Source: a virus
Length of the DNA: 27,578 bases
Reading direction: 5' to 3' (one strand)
IMG/VR virus record: IMGVR_UViG_3300002514_000197
Span: 1-27,578 of that record
The stretch's first letter is position 1. The number at the start of each line of letters is the position of its first letter. Positions 8,232-15,915 of this stretch are shown piece after piece. Position numbers and translations under genes: made by a program. The notes beneath the pieces were generated by a model that had not been told where the DNA came from, did not search any database, and saw nothing but the letters and a program-made list of their open reading frames with translations.

Positions 8232-9211
8232 TAGACCTCTTAATCGCATCTCCCTCATCCTTGAGCTGCTGAGCAAGCCTTGCAACAAACCAATTACGAA
8301 GTCCTACCGGCAAGTTATACGCCTCCGAAAGGCTCCACCCTCCGTAATATTTTAACGCAAAAAACTGTTCGTATACCGATTCAATATATTCTTCACTCAA
8401 ACCAAAAAAAGTCCGGCCCCAGCCTAACCTCCAGTTCAGCTTCGTGGCCACATGAACCGCAGACAAAGTCTCTAATAAAGTCAAGATTGGGTGTCACCTT
8501 TTTATACGTATTCCTCAAATATTTAGCATCCCTGGCGGGCATTCCGTCAATAGCCTTATGGACAACTCTCTTGTCTGTCTCGTCGTTAATTTTGACCACA
8601 AACTGCTTTAATTGCCCGGTAACAGAATCACTGTCCTTCAACTCGCCCAAAGCCTTCTCATCATGACCATTAATCGGCCTGCACAAAACAGCGAAATTTG
8701 ATGCAGGAAGCACCACCGTGAATAATCCATCCTCATCCAGAGTCACGTCGAGATCTTCAAGCTGCTGTTGCCACAAGTTACTTTCAATCTCCTGTAGATC
8801 GTATATTTTATCGCTCTGGGACATGCAAAGCGGGCATATGGTTTTTGTTCGATACTCCTCTCCATAACCACTTACTCTCGTGGCAAGGATTATAGCATTT
8901 CTATCCCCGACCAATAAGTCATCAGATTTTATACGCCGATCTACAATAATACTATTCATCAGCCTATCAAAAACGATTCCTTTCTTGATAAAAGACTTAT
9001 TAGTCAGGATGTCTTCTTCTTTGGCGGTCATTTGCCTTATCTCTATGGTATCCACGTTGTGAAGTGGATGTTCTTCCGGATAAAACAAGCCTTTTGATGG
9101 CAGGTCAACAAACTCTGTCGGAGTGACAAACTCCAAGCCCCCACCTGCCTGGGGGGCGTCTATGTTATCTGGTTTTTTTCCTAGTCCAAGTCTCTCTAAA
9201 TTTCTTGACAT
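8224..9211 (-). CDS. Putative frameshift fusion: gp26-like protein plus C-terminal extension (about 328 aa)
   Basis: The frame from 8484 to 8224 lies +1 (equivalently -2) relative to the gp26-like gene and overlaps its end by 92 bases. It lacks any ATG, and its most upstream possible start, TTG 8484, has only a poor ribosome-binding site. At GAC TTT TTT TGG, a run of seven T at 8404-8410, a +1 slip of tRNA-Phe would re-pair perfectly and read GGT next. The fusion would have 269 residues of the first frame plus 59: GLSEEYIESVYEQFFALKY, YGGWSLSEAYNLPV, and a helical, charged end. The extension lies directly before the small gene and tape measure. The frameshift itself is inference. Confidence 0.6.
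8393..9211 (-). CDS. gp26-like baseplate/tail-assembly chaperone, frame-0 product
   Basis: A 272-aa protein with the features I associate with the T4 gp26-type baseplate family: FVDLPSKGLFYPEEHPL (35-50) and an N-terminal helical MTAKEEDILTN (61-71). Two zinc knuckles, CPLC (126-129) and CGSCGHE (251-257), probably bind one metal. T4 gp26 with gp51 helps assemble the baseplate hub. The stop at 8393 is overlapped by another frame that carries a conserved-looking 59-residue tail, so this is most likely the short product of a frameshift pair analogous to lambda gpG/gpGT. It sits between tube and tape measure, the usual chaperone place. Confidence 0.85.
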   Translation of the reverse strand: MSRNLERLGLGKKPDNIDAPQAGGGLEFVTPTEFVDLPSKGLFYPEEHPLHNVDTIEIRQMTAKEEDILTNKSFIKKGIVFDRLMNSIIVDRRIKSDDLLVGDRNAIILATRVSGYGEEYRTKTICPLCMSQSDKIYDLQEIESNLWQQQLEDLDVTLDEDGLFTVVLPASNFAVLCRPINGHDEKALGELKDSDSVTGQLKQFVVKINDETDKRVVHKAIDGMPARDAKYLRNTYKKVTPNLDFIRDFVCGSCGHEAELEVRLGPDFFWFE

Positions 9212-9232
9212 CTATACCTCATTATTATCTTC

Positions 9233-9745
9233 TTAACTTGTCTCGCTGAACCCAGCATAATCATAACGTACCGTTATAGATAGTTCAACAAAACCATCAT
9301 CTTCGTATGACACATCTCCCCACGCAACTCTTTCAATCCACGCATTGTGTAGCGTCCATTTGTCCTGGGTCGCACCGTCAACATCTATTTGGGTCACGGT
9401 TATGTCGCCAATTCCCATACCACCGGACTTGTTCAGAGAAAGATCGAGAGCAGACGCATCGGTTGGCATCGCATATCCCAGGCTAGTTGTTATATAGTCC
9501 CAAAGAACTGCTGCGCTGTGGTTCGTTGCATCGCCAGAACCAAGATCGACAAAAGTCATCTCTACCGGCTCCCAAGTGGGCATCCCAGGGAAATAAAATT
9601 TGTGGTTTAGGTAATTATGCTCGTGCGCATTAACCGAAAAGACAGGCTTGACTGCCGTTTTAGCTGTTAACGGGTCCAAGGCCCCCACATCAACCTTAAA
9701 TCTATTCTTTCTCTTGGGATTTACTATGCTATTCCAAAATGCCAT
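9233..9745 (-). CDS. Tail tube protein, T4 gp19-like
   Basis: This 170-aa protein (T4 gp19 is 163 aa) is the inner tube subunit. It has the usual layout: an N-terminal helix MAFWNSIVNPKRKNRFKV, a GMPTWEPVEMTFVDLGS block as in other tube proteins (PTWEP-x-x-x-T), a long loop, and a final strand pair with NAWIERVAWGDVSYEDDG and ELSITVRYDYA. It directly follows the sheath gene, with a GGAG ribosome-binding site. Confidence 0.94.
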   Translation of the reverse strand: MAFWNSIVNPKRKNRFKVDVGALDPLTAKTAVKPVFSVNAHEHNYLNHKFYFPGMPTWEPVEMTFVDLGSGDATNHSAAVLWDYITTSLGYAMPTDASALDLSLNKSGGMGIGDITVTQIDVDGATQDKWTLHNAWIERVAWGDVSYEDDGFVELSITVRYDYAGFSETS

Positions 9746-9773
9746 CTATTTAGTCTCCGTAATATAATTAGTA

Positions 9774-12770
9774 CTATTCATTGAAAACCGCGCCTTGATT
9801 CGTTATCACAAAGTCAAGTAATATGAACTCAATGGACTTGGCAGGCTTAACGATAATCTTCGCGTATAGAGCGTTCTGGTCAATCAAGTCCGGAGTGGTG
9901 GTGGTCTTATCTAAAATAACCTTGTAGTCAACAAGCCCACTGCCGGCTTTAACCTCAGCCAAGAACGGATTTACCTGATTCAAGAACGATTGCCATGTAC
10001 TCTCGACATTTTGCTCGAACAGAATCCCCTTAGCCATGCGTTGGATATTCCGCTTGAGATAGATCAACAGCCTTCTAACGTTAATACGATCCAGTGCCGA
10101 TCTTTCCACCTGAAGCGTCTTTTGTCCGAAGATAACAATACCTTCGCTAGAGAAATTGGCGATTGGGTTAATGTTAACCTCATACAGCCTGTCTCTGTCT
10201 TTTGCGCTTAAAGGATCTATAGTCCCGACAATGTCTAATCCGTACTTCGACGCACCGTCGCCAATACCTCCTCGGCTGAAGCCCGCAGGTGCAAACCAAA
10301 CCTCAGACGCCTTTTCGCTCCAAGATATAGCTGCTAGTGCCGCCACTGACGGGGGCAGGTAGAAGGTGTTGGTGCCACCGCCGGTTGTTCGCGCCTCAAC
10401 CCACGGATAATAAGCACATCCGTAACTACTGTTCAAAGTTCGGGCTCTAAGATTGCTTACAGTTGTTTTAACACTGCCGTAAGTTGAGGTCGCCGTCCTA
10501 TTACTCGTTTCCGAGGCAGGCTTGTAGCCTCCTTCCAAATCAACAATAGCCAGAGCGTCCCCTCTTTGCTCCATCTTATCAACCAATTTCTTTGTAATGG
10601 TTGTGTTTGTAATGCCGGGAGCAGCCGCCATATTGATAGATAACTCCTCCGGAGTGGAGATGAGGTCGATCGCCTTGCCCAGTGAATATACATAAGTGTT
10701 ATTCAACTCAGTTCCGCCCGATGTATCACCATTGTTAAATGGATCAGGCTCTCTAATGTCCAACCCATCTGTTCCGCCAAACAATGGAACAGAGAAATTA
10801 TTAGCCCAGCAATCAGCGTTGGGGGTTCCCGCTTGGCCCATAACGCCTTCCGGTTTTTCCGTTACCGCAGTGAGTGAAGTTCCCGCAGCGCGGCTACCAG
10901 ACACATACACTGGGCCTGCGCCGTCAACGCTACCGCTAACATCATCCAATGTAAAGTAGGTCTGCACGCGCATGCCATTCGATACGTCGGAATACGAAAA
11001 TCCGTTGACACCATCAGGCGCAGCCCTCAAGATGTCTAGAGTTGCTCTGTCCGCACGCTGGTCGCTGTTAACCCTGGTTCTAAGGCCAAAGTAACATCCC
11101 TGCGTGCCCTCTTGCGTGTCTATTGGGAACCCCTGCGTCGACGCACTCTGGACAAGATTTATGTCGGGCCAGATAAAGCTGCACGAAAGGCGAGCCGGGA
11201 ACCCAGCAAAGGCCGCATCGTCTTCAGCCGTTCGAGCTGTCTTACCCGCAAAGTCATCTCTCAGCCAGTTACCAGCTTGCTTGCTGAAGTAAAAGCCACC
11301 GCTCACAAATGTATTGTGTCCGTTGTGTGGTTGAGCAAGCTTGCTAATAGTCGCCCCCGCTGAGCCCGACGCCATAGTGAATCCGTTAGGTCTTGCGGGG
11401 CCTTCAAAACCAAAAGGTATCAAGGTAGAATCAAGATTATCATCCGCCATCTCTATTCTAATGTAGGCCGATCTATTGGCGTTCCTCCCCACCATTCTGT
11501 TCTTCTTCAGGGTATCGTCCCAAACGGGATATTGATCTCCTATCACCTTCGCGATATAGTTAGGCGATCTTGGATCTAAATTCAAGTCCCCATGATACTC
11601 CAGTACTTTCTTCTTGGCTTGTGTGTCCGAGTTAAAAAGTTCTCGAATCTCCACATCAAATCTTGCATACGGATAAACATCCGCGTCCTTCGAGACGCTA
11701 ATATTAGCAATACAGATCTTTATGTTTCTTTGCGCCCACCCATCACCATTAAGAGTGTGGAATTTAAACAGCTTTGTAGTATCACGAGCAACATTGAAGC
11801 TGGTGCCATCAGACGTCGTGGTATCCTGTGAAATAATCCACCCCGTTCGAGCGCTCGTCGCCTGCTTACCATAGTGATCAGCCCACGCCACCGACCCTGA
11901 GTGCATTGAAAGGATTATACCGTAGTATTGGTCCCCGGAACCCCCCGCTGATACGGCGCCGGTTAAGTGATTCTCAAAGGTTTCGCCAAGCCAATAGGAT
12001 TGAACATCCGACGGCTCTGTAGAAGCATTGACCCTGGTTGGGTTCGTGTTAAAGGCGTTTCTAATAAATCCATCCGTCGTGCCGGGATCGAAGTGGAAAG
12101 AAATCTTGTCCGTGGCACTCCCGGAGTGCATAAGAACCGTAAATTGACCGCCCTGGGCGGTGTTCTTTATAATTGTGCTCGCGGAGGCCGTCACGCCAAG
12201 GTCACACCCTGCCACGCCAATAGCTGCCGACATAGCAGTCCCCGAAAGCTCAATTCCAGTGCTGCCATTCAGATACCAAACAGCAGCCAAGTTACCAGTA
12301 ATATCGGGCCTTGTTGTCCCATCACCGTAAGCTGACCCACTCGCTATAATAAAAAGGCCAAAAGCCCCGCCGTTTTGTGAATACTCAGTCGTCGACCCTG
12401 TCGTATATGTCGTTTTCCATCCGGCCAGAGTTCCCGCGCCCAACTCTTTATCAGACTGTTGGCCCAACAACCTCACGATCGTAACAGGAGAATTATTCTT
12501 TAACCACGCCTTCGCTGCGTGTCCGCCATAGTTGACTGCTGACTTATTGCCATCTCGCCAGCTATTTGCCTCAGTCCCCTCGCTCGGCATCCCAAACATA
12601 TTAACAAACTCTTCGTAACTATTCACCTTAGTCGGTATCATACCAGGGCCCTTATCAAAACGTCCGATAATAGCAGGACCGATTGCGTCTTCTCCCTGTC
12701 CGTACTGTGACTGGTCGATCTCATTGGTAAAAACGCCAGGCGAAATAAAAGTAAAATCCTTTGATGCCAT
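9774..12770 (-). CDS. Contractile tail sheath protein, T4 gp18-like
   Basis: This forms the contractile outer tube. The N-terminus FISPGVFTNEIDQS is the typical sheath start. The C-terminus is the conserved gp18 domain: INVRRLLIYLKRNIQRMAK, then FEQNVESTWQSFLNQVNPFL, and a terminal strand-rich segment ending in VFNE. I start at ATG 12770 (MASKDF), which has GGAG nine bases upstream; the ATG at 12794 overlaps that site. The product is about 998 aa, half as long again as T4 gp18 (659 aa), owing to Gly/Ser/Thr-rich inserted regions between N- and C-terminal domains that probably form outward-facing domains. The tube gene follows. Confidence 0.96.
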   Translation of the reverse strand: MASKDFTFISPGVFTNEIDQSQYGQGEDAIGPAIIGRFDKGPGMIPTKVNSYEEFVNMFGMPSEGTEANSWRDGNKSAVNYGGHAAKAWLKNNSPVTIVRLLGQQSDKELGAGTLAGWKTTYTTGSTTEYSQNGGAFGLFIIASGSAYGDGTTRPDITGNLAAVWYLNGSTGIELSGTAMSAAIGVAGCDLGVTASASTIIKNTAQGGQFTVLMHSGSATDKISFHFDPGTTDGFIRNAFNTNPTRVNASTEPSDVQSYWLGETFENHLTGAVSAGGSGDQYYGIILSMHSGSVAWADHYGKQATSARTGWIISQDTTTSDGTSFNVARDTTKLFKFHTLNGDGWAQRNIKICIANISVSKDADVYPYARFDVEIRELFNSDTQAKKKVLEYHGDLNLDPRSPNYIAKVIGDQYPVWDDTLKKNRMVGRNANRSAYIRIEMADDNLDSTLIPFGFEGPARPNGFTMASGSAGATISKLAQPHNGHNTFVSGGFYFSKQAGNWLRDDFAGKTARTAEDDAAFAGFPARLSCSFIWPDINLVQSASTQGFPIDTQEGTQGCYFGLRTRVNSDQRADRATLDILRAAPDGVNGFSYSDVSNGMRVQTYFTLDDVSGSVDGAGPVYVSGSRAAGTSLTAVTEKPEGVMGQAGTPNADCWANNFSVPLFGGTDGLDIREPDPFNNGDTSGGTELNNTYVYSLGKAIDLISTPEELSINMAAAPGITNTTITKKLVDKMEQRGDALAIVDLEGGYKPASETSNRTATSTYGSVKTTVSNLRARTLNSSYGCAYYPWVEARTTGGGTNTFYLPPSVAALAAISWSEKASEVWFAPAGFSRGGIGDGASKYGLDIVGTIDPLSAKDRDRLYEVNINPIANFSSEGIVIFGQKTLQVERSALDRINVRRLLIYLKRNIQRMAKGILFEQNVESTWQSFLNQVNPFLAEVKAGSGLVDYKVILDKTTTTPDLIDQNALYAKIIVKPAKSIEFILLDFVITNQGAVFNE

Positions 12771-12802
12771 CGTGGGGGTCTCCTTGAAAAACAATTTCTC
12801 TC

Positions 12803-12813
12803 TATTAACTAGT
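12803..12813 (-). promoter_or_regulatory. ACTAGTTAATA motif upstream of sheath gene, candidate late promoter
   Basis: Sense strand ACTAGTTAATA in the 99-base gap before the sheath gene, preceded by AAAAAAT and 19 bases ahead of the GGAG. It fits the shared pattern ACTANTTANTA. The rest of this gap holds no other recognisable feature apart from a small CTATG/CATAG stem near 12855. Confidence 0.3.
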
Positions 12814-12869
12814 ATTTTTTAAATGCAAAATGCTAATTTCACATTCACTATGTATCCATAGCATCTTAT

Positions 12870-13979
12870 TTAAGCGCCAAAGCCGCCGAGCCCCTCCTGT
12901 ACATCCAAAAGGTACTGTACAAAAAGCCCTGGGTGGGCCTGTACTGCCATCGGGGCAGATGCCGCACCGGGGTGGAGGAGGTGGAATGCCTCCATGGCAC
13001 GCAGCTGATCCGCAGTAGACAGCGTGTGGAGAAAACTAGTCGCTGCCGCTAGGTCCGCTTCCGAGCTAAAAGGTTCGACAATCGGAGACGGCTCTTCACC
13101 GCCAACAACTCCCAACACAAGGCCTGGCCATTGTTGGGTCTCACTGCCGACAACTGGAGACCCGCCCGCAGCATTGTTACGAGGCCACGTTGATTCTCGA
13201 CCAAATATTATACGAACAGCGTTCTCCCTATAAACAAGCTTGGGCTGCTCCTGATTAGGACCTTGCCCCATCAGATACCCTAGAACCTCAACATTAATCT
13301 TTGTCTTGTAGGTTTTTTCCTCACCTCCAATATCTGACGCATTGCTGTCTAGATTGAACGAAGAATCAACAAACGCCTCATATGTATGATCGTCACTGCC
13401 AAAGGTAAAATAATTTATCTGTCCCGGTTTTGTTATAAAAGGAGTTATCAAATCATTAATGTGTTGCAGGTATTGCGTCCTGATGTTTACCTCATAATTT
13501 ATGTAAACGTATACAGGTAGTGGCGCAGTGACTGTTTGATAAACAACTCTCTCATTTTTAAATGGGAAGTTTTTTTGCCCATGCAGCTCTTGTGCCATCA
13601 TATTGGCAAAATTTGAGGTCTTTTCTTGGTTGATACGCCGAGCCACCGTTATTGCGCCCCCTTCTGCGTCCTTGCCAAGTGGAATATGTGCCGGAATAGG
13701 ACCTTTTCGGGCTGGATCCTTGGTGATCTCAGACCTGAATACGCTGATTATTGGTAACTTTAACTCCCCTGAGTCGGCTCGAATGTCCAAATGCGTCTTT
13801 CTGTGGAAAGCCCTCTCTGCGCTCTGCCAAATAACAGGCACTTTCTTGAAGCCCTCACGATGCATCACATGAAGATCAAGCTTTTCATCGATATACTTAA
13901 AAAAAGCCTCATCAATGGTCTCCATGGTGCTTAAAGAGATAAGTTCCTCCCTGATTATAGATGTATCCTTACTTGCCAT
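12870..13979 (-). CDS. Tail terminator / sheath stabiliser, T4 gp15-like
   Basis: This caps the tube and sheath and joins the tail to the neck. Similarity to T4 gp15 is seen in KKVPVIWQSAERAF, LKLPIISVFRSEI and YVYINYEVNIRTQYLQHINDLITPF (compare VPITYASKEHF, LPRINLHLVDF and YELSIFTRYEDDMFQIVEQILPYF). I start at ATG 13979 (MASKDT), which has GAGGG eight bases upstream; a start 27 bases earlier would deepen the overlap with the previous gene. The product is 369 aa versus 272 in T4; the final 100 or so residues are an Ala/Gly/Pro-rich extension. It lies directly upstream of sheath and tube. Confidence 0.8.
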   Translation of the reverse strand: MASKDTSIIREELISLSTMETIDEAFFKYIDEKLDLHVMHREGFKKVPVIWQSAERAFHRKTHLDIRADSGELKLPIISVFRSEITKDPARKGPIPAHIPLGKDAEGGAITVARRINQEKTSNFANMMAQELHGQKNFPFKNERVVYQTVTAPLPVYVYINYEVNIRTQYLQHINDLITPFITKPGQINYFTFGSDDHTYEAFVDSSFNLDSNASDIGGEEKTYKTKINVEVLGYLMGQGPNQEQPKLVYRENAVRIIFGRESTWPRNNAAGGSPVVGSETQQWPGLVLGVVGGEEPSPIVEPFSSEADLAAATSFLHTLSTADQLRAMEAFHLLHPGAASAPMAVQAHPGLFVQYLLDVQEGLGGFGA

Positions 13980-14463
13980 CGAACAGACCCTCACGAGCAA
14001 GAACACATTTAGCGGAAACCTCCATTTTATGGTCTACTTGGCCAAAAATCCGACGAGGCTCCGACCAAGTCACTATCTCATAGAAAAAATCCCCGTATAG
14101 GACAAAATCGCCCTCTGTTACATACAAATTTTGATCCTCAGTCAAGCGTCTCTTGTGAAAATGAACAGTTATCTCCGTTGATGCATCTATCCCGTGCTCT
14201 CCAGTAACAGTCTGCAAACTTTCCCAGTCCACGAGTGCGAATACCGTGATTGGGGGCAAAAACACTTTGTCCACCGCCTCACCATAGACTGGATGGAAGT
14301 TGGTTCTAGTGATATCTATCGGATAATACAAGATCTGCTGGCCGATGACCCTTTCTATAAGCTCATCGTTAACCTGCTTAACAAGATCACGCTCCTTCTT
14401 ACCAAGGAATAGGGGCGGTGGGGGGTTGTTCGGCCTTTGCCATTTGTTTGTTGGTGCTGCCAT
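13969..14463 (-). CDS. Neck protein, T4 gp14-like
   Basis: A 164-aa protein whose pattern resembles T4 gp14 (256 aa) without its length: YYPIDITRTNFHPVYGEAVDK, then a strand-rich middle, then EGDFVLYGDFFYEIVTWSEP followed by FGQ, comparable with EGD...FEI.WVEP...LGQ in T4 gp14. The N-terminus is Pro-rich. It lies between gp13- and gp15-like genes, starts a few bases after the upstream stop and overlaps the next start by 11 bases. The role is expected to be head completion/neck. The assignment rests on pattern and synteny. Confidence 0.72.
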   Translation of the reverse strand: MAAPTNKWQRPNNPPPPLFLGKKERDLVKQVNDELIERVIGQQILYYPIDITRTNFHPVYGEAVDKVFLPPITVFALVDWESLQTVTGEHGIDASTEITVHFHKRRLTEDQNLYVTEGDFVLYGDFFYEIVTWSEPRRIFGQVDHKMEVSAKCVLAREGLFDGK

Positions 14464-14467
14464 CTAT

Positions 14468-15784
14468 TTATCCTACATATACGAAGTACGGAACTGTCTG
14501 GAACGTTTTCTGTGCCGCCTCAGTCATGGCCGCATCCGCCTCAGTAAGCTTCAGATAAGTTAGTTCATCCAATAACTCTCTAAGATCCGTCCTAAGCCTA
14601 TCCTGCTCGTCCTTCGCCTGCGATAAAAGATCCGCCGCATTTAAAGTAACGCTTTCTCCCGGAATCGGAATAGTCGAAAATTTACCCCTGACCTGCCCCA
14701 GCATCTCCTTTGATAACGCAAGGGCATATTTACGAATCCACTGTTTTCCCATAGAATTAATCTTGTCAAATGGCAGCGGACCAAACGGCAACGTATTCAA
14801 ATTGTTAACTCCGTCAACCTGCGCCTTATCTACTGAGTTTGAATCTGTCTCCCAAGCATTTTTCTGTACCGAAAACTCAACATGGAGTATCGATGGGCCA
14901 TAAGACGTTGGTTCGGGGTATATTCTTATTACATTGTTTTTTATTTCATATGAGTAATGAGAGTTTCTCGTGTATATTGCATCTTCGTATGCCATAGCTT
15001 GCATCTTATTCTGCCACACAGGGACAATTTCGAACGTGCTATCATCCGCATACATTCCGTAACTAGACAAATTCCCTACGGCGTTAAGTCCGCCATAATA
15101 CCCATAGAATCTCCACATAGCATGTGGAGTTTTGTAATAAACTCTCCTAATAAAGACCCTGCTGTCTTTAATCTTATTGGGGAATGAAGAGTTAGAGGCC
15201 AAAGAGGACTGTGAAAGCATATGTTGGAGGTTATAATCTTGCACGCTTTTGGTTAGCGCAATAGAACCAGAATAAATTGGCTGCGTTCCTCCGATGCCGA
15301 CTTCAGTCGAAATAGTGTCGGCGATCTGCCTAGCGTATCCAAAATCAAAACGTGGGTATCTCAAGGAAACGTCAGTTAGGGTCTCTTGGCCCTCTATGGT
15401 TGACCCACTTATTTGACCTCTCTGGTCAAATGATCCGGTGGTGTTCCCTAATGCTTGCCCTAAAACATTCTTGGCTTGATGTAGGTTGACAATGTTAGAG
15501 TATTCCAATACAGCCTCTTCATAGGCCGTGAATATGTTCTTCTCCGTAAGCTCAATATCAACGACATCGCCGCCAAGCTTTCTATATGTATAGTTAACCT
15601 GCTCCGCAGCACCCGTGACAAACAGCAAGCTATAGAGTTCATTTGAAGTCTCGTCTTGCTTTGTAGAGCGAACATAAACGCCAAGAGGGTAGTTAACAGC
15701 ACCCGCTGCCGTAGTTAAAGTACCGCTCTCAGGTAGCGCTATTGCGCTGGTTGTTTGCTTTGGTGTTAGCTGTGGGACTGCCAT
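14468..15784 (-). CDS. Neck protein, T4 gp13-like
   Basis: A head-completion protein placed under the portal, expected to link it to gp14- and gp15-like proteins. The C-terminal part shows the conserved segment around LALSKEMLGQVRGKFSTIPIPG (about 354-376) followed by a helical region (LLSQAKDEQDRLRTDLRELLDEL) that I associate with gp13-type neck proteins of T4 relatives. At 438 aa it is longer than T4 gp13 (309 aa), with a Gly/Ser/Thr-rich middle. The ATG at 15784 has an AGGAGG site at suitable spacing. It is the first gene after the capsid terminator and is followed by gp14-, gp15-, gp18- and gp19-like genes, as in T4. Confidence 0.72.
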   Translation of the reverse strand: MAVPQLTPKQTTSAIALPESGTLTTAAGAVNYPLGVYVRSTKQDETSNELYSLLFVTGAAEQVNYTYRKLGGDVVDIELTEKNIFTAYEEAVLEYSNIVNLHQAKNVLGQALGNTTGSFDQRGQISGSTIEGQETLTDVSLRYPRFDFGYARQIADTISTEVGIGGTQPIYSGSIALTKSVQDYNLQHMLSQSSLASNSSFPNKIKDSRVFIRRVYYKTPHAMWRFYGYYGGLNAVGNLSSYGMYADDSTFEIVPVWQNKMQAMAYEDAIYTRNSHYSYEIKNNVIRIYPEPTSYGPSILHVEFSVQKNAWETDSNSVDKAQVDGVNNLNTLPFGPLPFDKINSMGKQWIRKYALALSKEMLGQVRGKFSTIPIPGESVTLNAADLLSQAKDEQDRLRTDLRELLDELTYLKLTEADAAMTEAAQKTFQTVPYFVYVG

Positions 15785-15802
15785 GCATGTAATCCTCCTA
15801 CA

Positions 15803-15813
15803 TACTAAGTAGT
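15803..15813 (-). promoter_or_regulatory. ACTACTTAGTA motif after the capsid terminator, candidate late promoter for neck/tail genes
   Basis: Sense strand ACTACTTAGTA lies between the terminator and the first neck gene, where a new promoter would be needed. It is preceded by AAA and followed after four bases by GGAGG. The base after the motif begins a small ATGTA/TACAT stem that exposes the GGAGG in its loop (15787-15803). Confidence 0.35.
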
Positions 15814-15851
15814 TTTCTTGAAAGGTATTAGGGAAATAGGCTTAATCGTTT

Positions 15852-15887
15852 AAAAAAAAACCCCGGCCTCCTAAGAAACCGGGGTTT
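15852..15887 (-). terminator. Rho-independent terminator after major capsid gene
   Basis: In the sense of transcription a nine-base stem (AAACCCCGG paired with CCGGGGTTT, loop of 12 bases) is followed directly by a run of T, at 15852-15887. It lies 29 bases past the capsid stop and separates head genes from neck and tail genes. On the other strand the stem is followed only by TTTATA, so it should act mainly on leftward transcripts. It is the only convincing intrinsic terminator in the window. Confidence 0.92.
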
Positions 15888-15915
15888 ATATGTCATACTT
15901 AACCGGAGTTAAATA

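Noticed and set aside
8224-8484. 86-aa protein started independently at TTG 8484
   Set aside because: Weak start without good ribosome-binding site and no internal ATG; the frameshift model explains the frame better.
12780-12850. 19-codon frame in the gap before the sheath gene
   Set aside because: No ribosome-binding site and no sign of selection; treated as leader DNA.
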